DNA from: Rubrivivax sp.
GTDB taxonomy: Bacteria; Pseudomonadota; Gammaproteobacteria; Burkholderiales; Burkholderiaceae_C
Direction: 5' to 3'
Length of the DNA: 32,605 nucleotides
Assembly: GCA_021297985.1 (NCBI GenBank)
Contig: JAJTGU010000005.1
Location: forward strand, 1 to 32,605
Every line of letters starts with the position of its first letter. Within the stretch, counting starts at the first letter, position 1. Below are positions 1-10,278 of this stretch, piece by piece. The translations under genes were made by a program, and so were the position numbers. The notes under the pieces were generated by a model. It did not search any database and had not been told where the DNA came from. It saw only the letters and a list, made by a program, of their open reading frames with translations.

Positions 1-59
1 CGCCCCGCGAAGGACATCAAGAACAAACCGAAAGGAGCAAGCAGCTACAGTTGTCCACA

Positions 60-81
60 GCCGGGATCACGCGATCCCGGC
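60..81. terminator. Perfect hairpin near the IS end, possible terminator
   Basis: GCCGGGATC at 60-68 pairs perfectly with GATCCCGGC at 73-81 around a 4-base loop. There is no T-tract on either side, so intrinsic termination is uncertain. It could equally be a structural element of the insertion sequence. Confidence 0.3.
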
Positions 82-90
82 CACCAGCCC

Positions 91-141
91 TGGGTCAAAG
101 TTCAGTCGGCAGGGTGGGTCAAAGTTCGATCGGCGCGGACA
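91..141. mobile_element. End of an IS21-like insertion sequence (terminal repeats)
   Basis: Two 20-base direct repeats, TGGGTCAAAGTTCAGTCGGC at 91-110 and TGGGTCAAAGTTCGATCGGC at 115-134, match at 18 of 20 bases. They are followed by a CA dinucleotide at 140-141. Multiple short terminal repeats ending in CA are typical of IS21-family elements; that family assignment is from memory of the family, not a search. The element would lie to the left, outside the window, and its boundary falls inside the solute-binding protein gene read on the minus strand. No transposase can be identified in bases 1-90. A hairpin with a 9-bp stem (60-68 with 73-81) sits just inside the element. Confidence 0.6.
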
Positions 142-782
142 TACAGCCCCTCGCCAGGCTGTATGCCGGTGCGGATGAGGATGTTCTTCATGTCTCGGGC
201 ATGCGCCATCAGGTAGGCGCCGGTGACCCGCTTGATCGTCACTCCGGCGGCCACGTAGGCGTCCCACGAGCGCGTCAGATCGGCCGCGTTCACACCGGCC
301 CTGGCCAGCACGTCGTGGCGCACCAGCAGAGTCCCGGGTCCGATGTCGGCGGGCACGGCCACGATGGCGCCACGGCGCGAAGTGGCCTGCGCCACCGCAT
401 AGGGAACGTACCGATCAACGACCGTGCCGATGTGGAAGGGGGGCTGCCTCAGGTCCTCGAGGCCACCGCCCTGCGCAAAGCGTCCGACGTAGCCGACCTC
501 CAGCGCCATCACGTCAGGCAGATGGAAGCGCGTCGACAGCGCCGTCGTCATGGCCGTGTGATGGTCGGCGAACTGCCGGCTGACGACCTTGATGCCGACG
601 TTCGGGTGCTGCTTCTTCCAGGCCGGGATCGCCGCTTCGACGATCTTGTCCACCGCCGGGTAGGCCGCAACGGTGAGCACTTGCTGGGCGTGAACGCAGG
701 GCGCCTGCGTCACCGAGATGACCGCGGCCAGCCGCAAGAACACCCCGGCGTGTCCCGGCCAGCGACCCCCTCGATGCTCCAT
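102..782 (-). pseudogene. ABC sugar-type extracellular solute-binding protein, C-terminus removed by IS insertion
   Basis: This is the N-terminal half of a family 1 extracellular solute-binding protein, which would capture a carbohydrate in the periplasm for an ABC importer. A signal peptide is visible (basic start, hydrophobic FLRLAAVISV, cleavage after VHA). It is followed by a typical lobe 1 beginning VLTVAAYPAVDKIVEAAIP. The native sequence runs about 213 residues to ...QPGEGLY. The last 12 residues (VRADRTLTHPAD) and the stop are read from the IS terminal repeats. Family members are usually about 400 residues, so roughly half is missing and function is unlikely. The ATG at 782 is chosen because GGAG lies 7 bases upstream; an ATG at 788 and a GTG at 830 are in the same frame. 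The gene lies downstream of lacI on the same strand, behind its own LacI-type promoter. No permease genes are visible. Confidence 0.8.
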
Positions 783-837
783 CCGCATGCTCCGTTGCGG
801 GGCAGCGCCGCGACTCTGCCCCAGACTCACGCCCGTG

Positions 838-853
838 GTGAAAGCGCTTTCAC
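838..853. promoter_or_regulatory. LacI-family operator palindrome
   Basis: GTGAAAGCGCTTTCAC is a perfect 16-bp palindrome with the central CG and AAAGCGCTTT core typical of LacI/GalR-family operators. It begins at the base after the -10 hexamer of the promoter at 854-882 (minus strand), so bound repressor would cover the transcription start. The lacI-family gene immediately upstream is the obvious candidate regulator. The sequence is seen directly; the assignment is inferred from family knowledge. Confidence 0.8.
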
Positions 854-882
854 AATCTACGGTTGCAGCAGGATGCTGTCAA
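854..882 (-). promoter_or_regulatory. Sigma-70-type promoter of the solute-binding protein gene
   Basis: On the minus strand a consensus -35 TTGACA (877-882) is separated by exactly 17 bases from TAGATT (854-859) as the -10 box. The LacI-type palindrome follows directly. This is the best-formed promoter I can see in the window. Confidence 0.65.
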
Positions 883-961
883 TCGAGGGTATTCGCCAGG
901 AGGCCGGCGGTAGGAGGCGGCAAACGACACGACGGCGGCAACCCAACCGCCGCCCGCAACC

Positions 962-2014
962 CTAGCGCAGTGCCCGGCTGGACTCGCGAACGATGAAGCG
1001 CGGAGCCGGCAGCGCCGCGGTCGGGACCTCGCCGGCCAGCAGTTGCAGCATCGCGATCGCAGCGGACTGCCCGAGTTCGTTGACCGGGTGGTGAACCGTG
1101 CTCAGCGGCGGAATCGAATACACGGCACTGGCCACGTCATCAAAACCGACCAGCGACACGTCGTCGGGCACGCGCATCTGCCGCCGGTGCAGCGCCAGAC
1201 GGGCGCCGAAGGCCATCTGGTCATTGGCCGCAAAGATGGCGGTGAAGGTCTCCCGACCGTCGATCAGGCGCTCCACGGCCAGGCGGCCACTGTCTTCGGT
1301 GTAGTGACCGGCCACGACCAGACCGGGCCTGATCGGCAGGCCCGCCGCGGCCATCGCGGCGCGATAGCCTCGCAGCCGTTCCTGGGTATCGGGGTGGCGG
1401 GCGTCGCCGGTGATGTGCGCGATGTCGCGGTGGCCCAGGTCGAGCAGATGCTGCGTCGCCAACCGGGCGCCTTCGAAGTTGTCGAAGTTCAGCGCGCACA
1501 GGTTCGGGGCGACCAGATTCCGCCCCGTCACCACCACCGGCAGATCCTGGGCATGACGCACGAGCGCCGCGTCGCTCAGGCGACCGGTCAGCACGATGAT
1601 CCCGTCGACCCGTCGGGCTCGAAGCGTTTCGAAACAGCGCGACTCCTGAGCGGCATTCCAGTGGCCACTCACGAAGAGTGGGCTGTAGCCCACCCGAGCG
1701 AGCTCGTCCTCGATGCCACGCAACGCGCCACCATAGAACGGACTGTCGATGGCCTGGGTGACGACGCCGATGCTCATCGTGCGTCCGCCTGCGAGGCCAC
1801 GCGCCATCGGGTTGGGCACGAAGCCCAGTCGCGCGACCGCTTCATCGACGGCGCTGCGCTTGTCTTCGCTGACCACGGCCGTGCCGTTGAGGATGCGCGA
1901 CACCGTGCTGGGCGAGACGCCCGCATGGGCCGCGACCATCTCCAAGGTCACCTTGCCTTCGCCCTGCGGCACCGCACTGCGGCGTCGCGTGCGGCCTTCG
2001 GTCTTTGTCGTCAT
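962..2014 (-). CDS. LacI/GalR-family transcriptional regulator
   Basis: A 350-residue protein with the complete family layout. An N-terminal helix-turn-helix (about residues 22-45, VTLEMVAAHAGVSPSTVSRI) is followed by the hinge helix with NPMARGLAGG. A periplasmic-binding-protein-like sensor domain follows, with SIGVVTQAIDSPFYG, DGIIVLTGR, the FAANDQMAFGA segment and VGFDD. It should repress from a LacI-type operator and respond to a sugar. The likely target is the perfect palindrome 110 bases downstream, in front of the truncated solute-binding protein gene. The start is ATG at 2014, with GAGG about 8 bases upstream. It is intact although its presumed target gene is broken. The inducer cannot be deduced. 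Confidence 0.92.
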   Translation of the reverse strand: MTTKTEGRTRRRSAVPQGEGKVTLEMVAAHAGVSPSTVSRILNGTAVVSEDKRSAVDEAVARLGFVPNPMARGLAGGRTMSIGVVTQAIDSPFYGGALRGIEDELARVGYSPLFVSGHWNAAQESRCFETLRARRVDGIIVLTGRLSDAALVRHAQDLPVVVTGRNLVAPNLCALNFDNFEGARLATQHLLDLGHRDIAHITGDARHPDTQERLRGYRAAMAAAGLPIRPGLVVAGHYTEDSGRLAVERLIDGRETFTAIFAANDQMAFGARLALHRRQMRVPDDVSLVGFDDVASAVYSIPPLSTVHHPVNELGQSAAIAMLQLLAGEVPTAALPAPRFIVRESSRALR

Positions 2015-2109
2015 CCCGCCAGCCTCGTCGAGTCGCCGCCAGTGTACGGCGCGGTCCGGCGCGCCCCTGACCCGCCCCCAGGCACCGACCGGGCCAGCGA
2101 TACTCCCCC

Positions 2110-2820
2110 ATGCGCGGCTACAGCACCCACGACAACCCCGGCCACGTGCCCGGTGTCGCAGCGCTGACGATCCGCTCGTTGCTAGACCGCCAGCAGTACG
2201 CCGACGCGGCCGGCACGGCGGCCGGTCTGGGCATCGGGTCGGGCAACTGGTCGCTGTTCGGGCTGCTCTGGCCTTCGGGCGTGCAACTGGCCGCGCGGCT
2301 GGCCGAACGGCCGGTGCGGCCTGGCGAGCGCATCCTCGAGATCGGCTGTGGCCTGGGACTGGCCAGCCTGGTGGCGCACCGTCGCGGCGCCGACGTGACG
2401 GCCAGCGACAGCCACCCGTTGGCCGGGCCCTTCCTGGCCGACAACCTGCGGCTGAACGGCCTGGAACCGATGAAGTACCGCCACGGTCACTGGGGCGCCG
2501 ATGCCCGGCAGAGCCGGCATGCCCTGGCCAGCGGCCTGCACACGCTGCGCGGACGCTTCGACCACATCGTCGGCAGCGACCTGCTCTATGAGCGCGACGA
2601 ACGTGGCGTTCTGGCCCGCTTCATCGGCCGCCACGCCGCGCCGGGTGCGCTGGTCTGGATCGTCGACCCCGACCGCGGCAACCGCAGCGCCTTCAACCGC
2701 AACATGGCGGGCCTGGGCTTTACGCTGCACGAAGAGCGGCTGGACCGCGCCGCCACCGAGCACGCGCTGGCCTACAAGGGTCGGCTGATGAGCTACCGGC
2801 GCACGCCGATCGCGGCCTGA
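2110..2820 (+). CDS. Class I SAM-dependent methyltransferase (lysine methyltransferase-like)
   Basis: A 236-residue protein with the Rossmann methyltransferase signature. Motif I is ILEIGCGLGLASLVAHRRG (about residues 76-94), followed by the acidic strand VTASDSHPLA and the post-motif GSDLLYE. The DLLYE segment and overall layout resemble the METTL21/Methyltransf_16 group, which methylates protein lysines. The substrate here is unknown. No clear Shine-Dalgarno precedes the ATG, so the start could lie slightly downstream. The gene is divergent from lacI with 95 bases between them, and its end faces the RES-like gene. Confidence 0.8.
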   Translation: MRGYSTHDNPGHVPGVAALTIRSLLDRQQYADAAGTAAGLGIGSGNWSLFGLLWPSGVQLAARLAERPVRPGERILEIGCGLGLASLVAHRRGADVTASDSHPLAGPFLADNLRLNGLEPMKYRHGHWGADARQSRHALASGLHTLRGRFDHIVGSDLLYERDERGVLARFIGRHAAPGALVWIVDPDRGNRSAFNRNMAGLGFTLHEERLDRAATEHALAYKGRLMSYRRTPIAA

Positions 2821-2867
2821 CGCGGCGAAGCGTCGAACCGTTCAGGCGACCTGCGGCGCAAGGGCCT

Positions 2868-3755
2868 TCAGCGCCCGATGATGGCGTCGTGCTCCGGTCG
2901 TGCCCGCCCGTCCGGGCCGACGAGCCAACGGCGCAGCCGCCACTCCCGGCCCTGCGACACCCGGTCGACAAGATGGAAGGCTTCGGCCCGCACCCGTCCG
3001 GTCATCGACGACCCCTGGCGGCCGAGCAGCACCACGTTGCTGCCGGTGCGCTTGACCTCGCGTCCACCGGCCAAGGTCTCGAAGTCGCGCGCCGACGGCA
3101 CCGCGAAGCCTTCGACCTCCAGGTTGGCGGCCAGTCCGACGCCGATGCCACGCGCCACGGCGTAGTCGCTTTCGTCGAGCAAGGCCTTGAACAGCGACCG
3201 AGGCGGGCGCAGGCCCAGCAACGCCTCCCGGATCGGTTTGCTGGCTTCAAGCCGAGTCAGCAACTCCTCCAGGCCACTGCACTCGCCATCCAGCGCCGCC
3301 ACCTCCAGGGTGCCGATGGGGCGCACGCTCAGGTAGGCCCGGTTCTCGAAGGCCGCCGGGCGCTGCGCGGCCAGGCCGGGCTGGCCCAGGCCGCTGGGGG
3401 CGGCGTAGTGCAGCAGTTCGGAGGCGACGGCGCCGCGGTCCAGGCTGCAGTAGAAGCCGCCGCGCTGCGGATCGACCCGCGGGTAGCCCCAGCGCTCGGG
3501 CAGCACGCCGGTGAAGCGGTTGCCGTCGCCACCCTCGTCGCGCACCTTCAGGGCATCGAGCACGCAGTCGGCCGGAATGCTGCCGTCGGGCGCGATCCGC
3601 AGGTGCTGCCGGTCGATCGACCGCATCAGCACGTTCGCCGGTCCGAACACGCGCGTGCGAACGTAGCGCGACTCGATCTTCGCCTGCTTGAACACCTCCT
3701 GGGCCAGGCCGCGATTGGCGGCTGTCCAGCATGTCGCATCCCATCGGCCCGTCAT
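2868..3755 (-). CDS. RES-domain-like protein of unknown function
   Basis: A 295-residue protein, not recognised with certainty. Several blocks fit the order of a RES domain, the NAD-degrading toxin fold: GNRFTGVLPERWG (about 79-91), RGGFYCSLDRGAVASELLHY (about 98-117, with candidate Tyr102 and Glu113) and GFAVPSARDF followed by SNVVLLGRQ. RES proteins use Arg, Tyr, Glu and Ser in comparable positions. Unlike most such toxins there is no Xre-type antitoxin gene beside it, and the protein is longer than usual. ATG 3755 is chosen because GGGAGG lies five bases upstream; an in-frame GTG at 3776 has no such site. The gene converges with the methyltransferase gene. Confidence in the gene is high, in the RES assignment moderate. 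Confidence 0.6.
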   Translation of the reverse strand: MTGRWDATCWTAANRGLAQEVFKQAKIESRYVRTRVFGPANVLMRSIDRQHLRIAPDGSIPADCVLDALKVRDEGGDGNRFTGVLPERWGYPRVDPQRGGFYCSLDRGAVASELLHYAAPSGLGQPGLAAQRPAAFENRAYLSVRPIGTLEVAALDGECSGLEELLTRLEASKPIREALLGLRPPRSLFKALLDESDYAVARGIGVGLAANLEVEGFAVPSARDFETLAGGREVKRTGSNVVLLGRQGSSMTGRVRAEAFHLVDRVSQGREWRLRRWLVGPDGRARPEHDAIIGR

Positions 3756-3897
3756 CCTTGCCTCCCGCCGGCGCACATCGGTGCAACCTGCACCGCGGAG
3801 CGCAGGCTAACCCGGGTGTGCGGCCGGGGGCATCCGCTCACGAGGCCAGGCCGGCGCGCTCCGGCTGGGGATAGCTCCGGCGTGTCAAGATGGCGCG

Positions 3898-4365
3898 ATG
3901 CTGAAGACGCTGCGTGAACTGTTCGACTCCCTGCTGCTGCCGCCCGGAGCAGGCGCGCCGTCCGACGACGAGCACCGGCTGCGCCTGGCCACGGCCGTGC
4001 TGTTGGTGGAGGTGATGCGTGCCGACAGTCACTTCGGCGTCGCCGAACAGGCGGCGGTGAGGGCCGCGCTGGTCGAGAAGTTCAGGCTCGCCAGCGACGA
4101 GGCCGAGCGCCTGGTCGAGCTGGCCACCTCCACCGCCAAGGAGGCGACGGACCTGTTCGGCTTCACGACGCGGCTGAACGAGCGTTTCGGCGACGCCCAG
4201 AAGCTGCGCATGGTCGAGTTGATGTGGGCCGTGGCCTATGCCGACGGCCACCTGGCCGACCACGAGCGGCACCTGATGTGGCGTGTGGCCGATCTGCTGC
4301 ACGTGCCGCAGGGGGCCTACGTGCTGGCGCGACAACGTGCCGCGCAGCAAGCCCAGAGCGGGTAG
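3898..4365 (+). CDS. TerB-family protein
   Basis: A 155-residue, mainly helical protein of the TerB-like group (COG4103). Two repeated acidic, probably metal-binding segments are visible: VMRADSHFGVAEQAAV (about 39-54) and VAYADGHLADHERHLM (about 113-128). TerB-like proteins are cytoplasmic or membrane-associated and linked to stress and tellurite phenotypes, but single-gene versions such as this have no settled role. No ter operon is nearby. The stop lies 9 bases from the convergent dppF-like stop. The ribosome binding site is weak. Confidence 0.8.
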   Translation: MLKTLRELFDSLLLPPGAGAPSDDEHRLRLATAVLLVEVMRADSHFGVAEQAAVRAALVEKFRLASDEAERLVELATSTAKEATDLFGFTTRLNERFGDAQKLRMVELMWAVAYADGHLADHERHLMWRVADLLHVPQGAYVLARQRAAQQAQSG

Positions 4366-4374
4366 GACGCCCGA

Positions 4375-5349
<975 letters not shown>

Positions 5350-5354
5350 GACGG

Positions 5355-6335
<981 letters not shown>

Positions 6336-6343
6336 CGTGGTCT

Positions 6344-7261
6344 TCAGAGCACCCGTCGCGGGTCGAGCGCGTCGCGCAGGCCGTCGCCGATGAAGTTGAT
6401 GGTCAGCACGGTGATGAAGATCGCCAGCCCCGGGAACAGCGCCCAGTGCATCGCCAGGTCCATGTAGTCGCGGGCGTCGAACAGGATGCGACCCCAGGTC
6501 GGGATGTCCGGCGGGAAGCCCAGGCCCAGGAACGACAGCGTGCTCTCGGCGATGATGGCCGCGGCGACGTCGATGGTCGCCGCAACGATCACCGGACCCA
6601 GGCTGTTGGGCAGGATGTGGCGGACCACGGTGCGCGGCGTGCTGGCGCCCAGGGCGCGCGCGGCCTCGACGAATTCCTTCTCGCGCAGGCTGAAGAACTG
6701 CGCCCGCACCAGCCGCGCCACCGGCATCCACCTGAAGCCGCCGATCACCGCGACGATGAGGATGAAGATGCCGAGCTCGAGCCCGAACATCTGCTTGAGC
6801 GGCTCGCGGAACAGGAAGATCAGCAGCAGCAGCAGCGGCAGTTGCGGCAGGCTCAGGAACAGGTCGGTGACCCACATCAGCGCGGCGTCGACCCAGCCGC
6901 GCGAGATGCCGGCGATGGCGCCGATGGTCACGCCGACCGCGATCGCCATCAGCATCGCCGAGATGCCGACCGCCAGCGAGATGCGGCCGCCGTAGAGCAC
7001 CCGCGCGAGGATGTCGCGACCGAGGTCGTCGGTGCCCAGCGGGTGCTTCCAGCTCGGGCCGGCGAGGCGGGCCTGGAAGTCGATGTCGTTGATGCCGACC
7101 TTGTAGAACACCGGCCCCAGCAGCACCGCCAGCACCAGCGCCATCAGCAGCCACAGGCTCCAGAAGGCCAGCCGATGCCGCTTGAAGCGCCGCCAGGCCT
7201 CGGCCCAGGGCGAAATGCTCTGCGACGGCTTGCTCAACACGGGGGCGGAGGCGGTGCTCAT
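6344..7261 (-). CDS. dppC: Peptide ABC transporter permease (DppC type)
   Basis: A 305-residue inner-membrane permease. A cytoplasmic N-terminus with AWRRFKRHRLAFWSLWLL precedes the first membrane helix. The periplasmic motif HPLGTDDLGRDILARVLYGG is typical of DppC/OppC. The EAA loop, where the ATPases dock, reads EFVEAARALGASTPRTVVRH. The DppC-like ending NFIGDGLRDALDPR is present. The ATG at 7261 is one base from the dppB stop (TGACATG), so translation is probably coupled. Confidence 0.92.
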   Translation of the reverse strand: MSTASAPVLSKPSQSISPWAEAWRRFKRHRLAFWSLWLLMALVLAVLLGPVFYKVGINDIDFQARLAGPSWKHPLGTDDLGRDILARVLYGGRISLAVGISAMLMAIAVGVTIGAIAGISRGWVDAALMWVTDLFLSLPQLPLLLLLIFLFREPLKQMFGLELGIFILIVAVIGGFRWMPVARLVRAQFFSLREKEFVEAARALGASTPRTVVRHILPNSLGPVIVAATIDVAAAIIAESTLSFLGLGFPPDIPTWGRILFDARDYMDLAMHWALFPGLAIFITVLTINFIGDGLRDALDPRRVL

Positions 7262-7262
7262 G

Positions 7263-8222
7263 TCAGCGGTAGCTGATGCGCGGGTCGAGCAGGCCGTAGA
7301 GCACGTCGGCCAGCAGGTTGCACAGGATCACCAGGCAGGCGAAGACGAAGGTCACGGCCATGATGACCGGCGTGTCGTTGCGCAGGATCGCGTCGATCAG
7401 CAGGCTGCCGATGCCCGGGATGCGGAAGATCTGCTCGGTGACGATGGCGCCGCCGAACACCGCCGGCATCTGCAGCGCGATCAGCGTGACCACCGGGATC
7501 AGCGCATTGCGCACCACGTGCTTGTTGATCACGACGCGCTCGGTGAGGCCCTTGCTGCGTGCCGTGGTGACGTAGTCGAGCCGGATCACGTCGAGCACCG
7601 AACTGCGCACGTAACGCATCATGCTGGCGGCCTGGAAGAGGCCGAGCACCGTGATCGGCATGATCGACTGCCGGAACTGCTCCCACCACCAGCGCCAGCC
7701 GGTTTCGGACAGGTCCGCGCGGTAGACGAACGGCAGCCAGCCCAGGTAGATGCTGAAGAACAGGATGAACAGCACGCCGGTGAAGAACGTCGGCAGCGAG
7801 AAGCCGATGAAGGCGAAGGTGCTGGCGATGCGGTCGAACCACGAATACGGCCTGACCGCCGCCAGCACGCCCACCGGGATCGCCACCAGCAGTGCCAGCA
7901 CCTGGGCCATGCCGATGACCGCGATGGTCACCGGCAGCCGGCCCAGGATCAGCGTGTCGACGTCGATGCGGCTGACGAACGAGAAGCCCCAGTCGCCGCG
8001 CAGCATGTTCACCAGCCAGTGAAAGTAGCGCTGCCAGATCGGATCGTCCAGGCCGAACTGCGCCCGCAGCGCCAAGCGCACCTCGGGCGGGACGTTGGGG
8101 TTCTGCGCCAGTTCCTCGAACGGGTCGCCCGGAGCCAGGGCCAGCACGCCGAACAGGATCGCGCTGATGCCCAGCAGGCTGGGCACCGCGATCAGGATGC
8201 GGCGGACGATGTAATGGAACAA
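7263..8222 (-). CDS. dppB: Peptide ABC transporter permease (DppB type), TTG start
   Basis: A 319-residue permease. It has the DppB-like opening FHYIVRRILIAVPSLLGISA, the periplasmic loop APGDPFEELAQNPNVPPE and GLDDPIWQRYFHWLVNMLRG. The EAA loop is DYVTTARSKGLTERVVINKH and the conserved end is LADVLYGLLDPRI. About six membrane helices are expected. The start matching the family is TTG at 8222; no ATG or GTG lies near it and I see no good Shine-Dalgarno, so expression may depend on the preceding gene. It lies 38 bases downstream of the solute-binding protein gene. Confidence 0.9.
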   Translation of the reverse strand: MFHYIVRRILIAVPSLLGISAILFGVLALAPGDPFEELAQNPNVPPEVRLALRAQFGLDDPIWQRYFHWLVNMLRGDWGFSFVSRIDVDTLILGRLPVTIAVIGMAQVLALLVAIPVGVLAAVRPYSWFDRIASTFAFIGFSLPTFFTGVLFILFFSIYLGWLPFVYRADLSETGWRWWWEQFRQSIMPITVLGLFQAASMMRYVRSSVLDVIRLDYVTTARSKGLTERVVINKHVVRNALIPVVTLIALQMPAVFGGAIVTEQIFRIPGIGSLLIDAILRNDTPVIMAVTFVFACLVILCNLLADVLYGLLDPRISYR

Positions 8223-8260
8223 GCAGGACGCCCGTCAGTCTGCAGGTGACGGCTGCGCGA

Positions 8261-10078
8261 TCAGGCGTCGCGGGTCCAGAAACCGAGCATCCAGGTGTCG
8301 TTGTCCCACCCCGACAGCACGGTGTTCAGCTTGTTCACGATGCCGCGCGGCCGCGGCCGGTTGAACAGCGGGATCACATGGGCGTCGCCGACCACGAGGT
8401 CGTTCATCTTGACGAACATCGCCGCCCGCTTGACGGCGTCGAACTCGACCTGCGCGGCCTTGAACGTGGCGTCGTACTCGGCGTTGCTCCAGCGCACCAG
8501 GTTGCGGCTGGCCCACTTGTTGGCCTTCTGCGCGATCTGCTCGGTGGTGAACTGCTCCATGAAGATCTGCGGATCCGGCTGGGCCATGTTCGTGGTGTAC
8601 ATCTGCATGTCGGCCCAGAACTTCTGGTAGGTGTCCGGGTTGGCCGCATCGCTGCCGAAGAACACCGCCGCGGTCACGCTCTTCAACTCGAGCTCGATGC
8701 CGGCCTGCTTGCAGGCGTCCTTGATGATGGCCTGGCACTTCTGGCGCGGCTGGCTGACCGAGGTCTGGAACACGAACTTGAGCTTGCGGTCGCCCTTGGC
8801 ACGGATGCCGTCGGACCCGCGTCTCCAGCCCGCGGCCTCGAGCACCTGGTTGGCCTTGGCGATGTTGAACTCGTACCGGGTGTTCGGGCTGCGGAACCGC
8901 GCCGGGTTGTTCAGGAAGTTGCTCGTTGCGATGCCACCGCGGCCGTAGATGAAGTCCTGCACGCCCTTGCGGTCGATCAGCATCGTCATCGCGTCGCGCA
9001 CCGCCTTCTCCTGGAAGATCGGGTGCTTGCTCTTCATGCTGGCGCGCTCGCCGTCGACCTCGTTCCAGGGGTCGCTTGCGTTCAGCGAGATGAACTCGAT
9101 GTCGCTGCCCTGCAGGAAGGTCAGCTTGCCCTTGCCGCCGTCCTCCATGCGCTTGAGGAGCTCGTCCTCGACGGCCAGGTTCCAGGCAAAGTCGAACTCG
9201 GCCGTCTGCAGCACCGAGCGCGCGGCGCTGAGCGCGTCGCCGCCGCCCTTGACCTCGAGCGTGTCGAAGAACGGCTGGTTGGCCACGTGGTAGCCCATGT
9301 AGGCCTTGCCGCGCAGCATGTCACCGGGCTTGAAGTCCACGAACTCGTACGGCCCGGTTCCCACCGGCTTGACGTTGGCCGGGTTCTCGCGCGACTTGCC
9401 GCCGGTGAAGGGCTCGAACACGTGCTTGGGCAGGATCATGCCCTGGTTGCCGGTCAGAGCCTCGGCCCAGAAAGGCGTCGGCTTGGCGTAGGTGATGCGC
9501 ACGGTATGCGAATCGATCTTCTCGGCCTTCAGGTCGCGGTAGGTCGCCACGGTGACCGTCGACGTCGCCGGGTCGCCGGCGTAGGCGACCGTGAAGACCA
9601 CGTCGTCGGCGGTGAAGGGCTTGCCGTCGTGCCAGGTGACGCCGCGCTTCAATTTCCAGGTGACGCTGCGGCTGTCGGCGGACACGCCGCCATTCGCGCG
9701 GCTGGGGATCTCGGCCGCCAGCATCGGGACCAGGTTGCCTTCGGCGTCCCAGCCGGCGAGCGGCTCATAGAAGATGCGCGTCGCGTCCTGCTCCTTGGTG
9801 CCACCGGCGAAGTGCGGGTTCAGGTGCACCGCACCTTGCCACCAGATCAGCTTGAGCGGCCCGCCACCGCCACGCCGGGTGCCCTTGTAGGCAAAGGTCG
9901 GGGTGGTCTGGGCGATGCCCTCGTGCATCAGGATCATCGAAGCCATCGGCGCCGTCAGCCCCAGCCCGACCATGCGGGCGATGAAGCCACGCCGCGGCAG
10001 CGCGCCCTGGCGCACTTCGTCGACCCAGTGGCGGATCTGCTGTTCGGTGTCGGGGGTCGGGTCGTGACGATCGCTCAT
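8261..10078 (-). CDS. Peptide/nickel-type ABC solute-binding protein, Tat-exported (family 5)
   Basis: A 605-residue periplasmic binding protein that would deliver substrate to the Dpp-type permeases. The N-terminus has a long hydrophilic leader, a twin-arginine motif (PRRGFIARM) and a hydrophobic stretch (VGLGLTAPMASMILM), indicating Tat export. Family 5 features follow: TRIFYEPLAGWDAEG, WKLKRGVTWHDGKPFTADDV, KPVGTGPYEF and QEKAVRDAMTMLIDR. ATG 10078 is used because GAGG lies six bases upstream; a TTG at 10090 is in frame. It is the first gene of the minus-strand operon and divergent from two amidohydrolase-type genes, with 200 bases between. The substrate cannot be read from sequence. Confidence 0.9.
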   Translation of the reverse strand: MSDRHDPTPDTEQQIRHWVDEVRQGALPRRGFIARMVGLGLTAPMASMILMHEGIAQTTPTFAYKGTRRGGGGPLKLIWWQGAVHLNPHFAGGTKEQDATRIFYEPLAGWDAEGNLVPMLAAEIPSRANGGVSADSRSVTWKLKRGVTWHDGKPFTADDVVFTVAYAGDPATSTVTVATYRDLKAEKIDSHTVRITYAKPTPFWAEALTGNQGMILPKHVFEPFTGGKSRENPANVKPVGTGPYEFVDFKPGDMLRGKAYMGYHVANQPFFDTLEVKGGGDALSAARSVLQTAEFDFAWNLAVEDELLKRMEDGGKGKLTFLQGSDIEFISLNASDPWNEVDGERASMKSKHPIFQEKAVRDAMTMLIDRKGVQDFIYGRGGIATSNFLNNPARFRSPNTRYEFNIAKANQVLEAAGWRRGSDGIRAKGDRKLKFVFQTSVSQPRQKCQAIIKDACKQAGIELELKSVTAAVFFGSDAANPDTYQKFWADMQMYTTNMAQPDPQIFMEQFTTEQIAQKANKWASRNLVRWSNAEYDATFKAAQVEFDAVKRAAMFVKMNDLVVGDAHVIPLFNRPRPRGIVNKLNTVLSGWDNDTWMLGFWTRDA

Positions 10079-10278
10079 GGAGAACCTCAAGGCAAAAGGA
10101 CGTTCGGAAAACTACCAGCAAGACTCGGGCCATGCCGCCACAGCCGCAGGCCGTTGGCATGCTAGCCACTGGGCAGAGCCCCACTGCCCCGGTCAAACCC
10201 GGGGCAGGACCGGCGTCGCGGCGGGTGGCCCGGCCATCGGCTGCAAGCCTTTCGGGCAAAGAGATACTCGGCACCCTG

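Noticed and set aside
51..965. Long plus-strand open frame across the left edge
   Set aside because: Antisense shadow of the solute-binding protein gene; composition is Arg/Gly/His-rich and no domain is recognisable.
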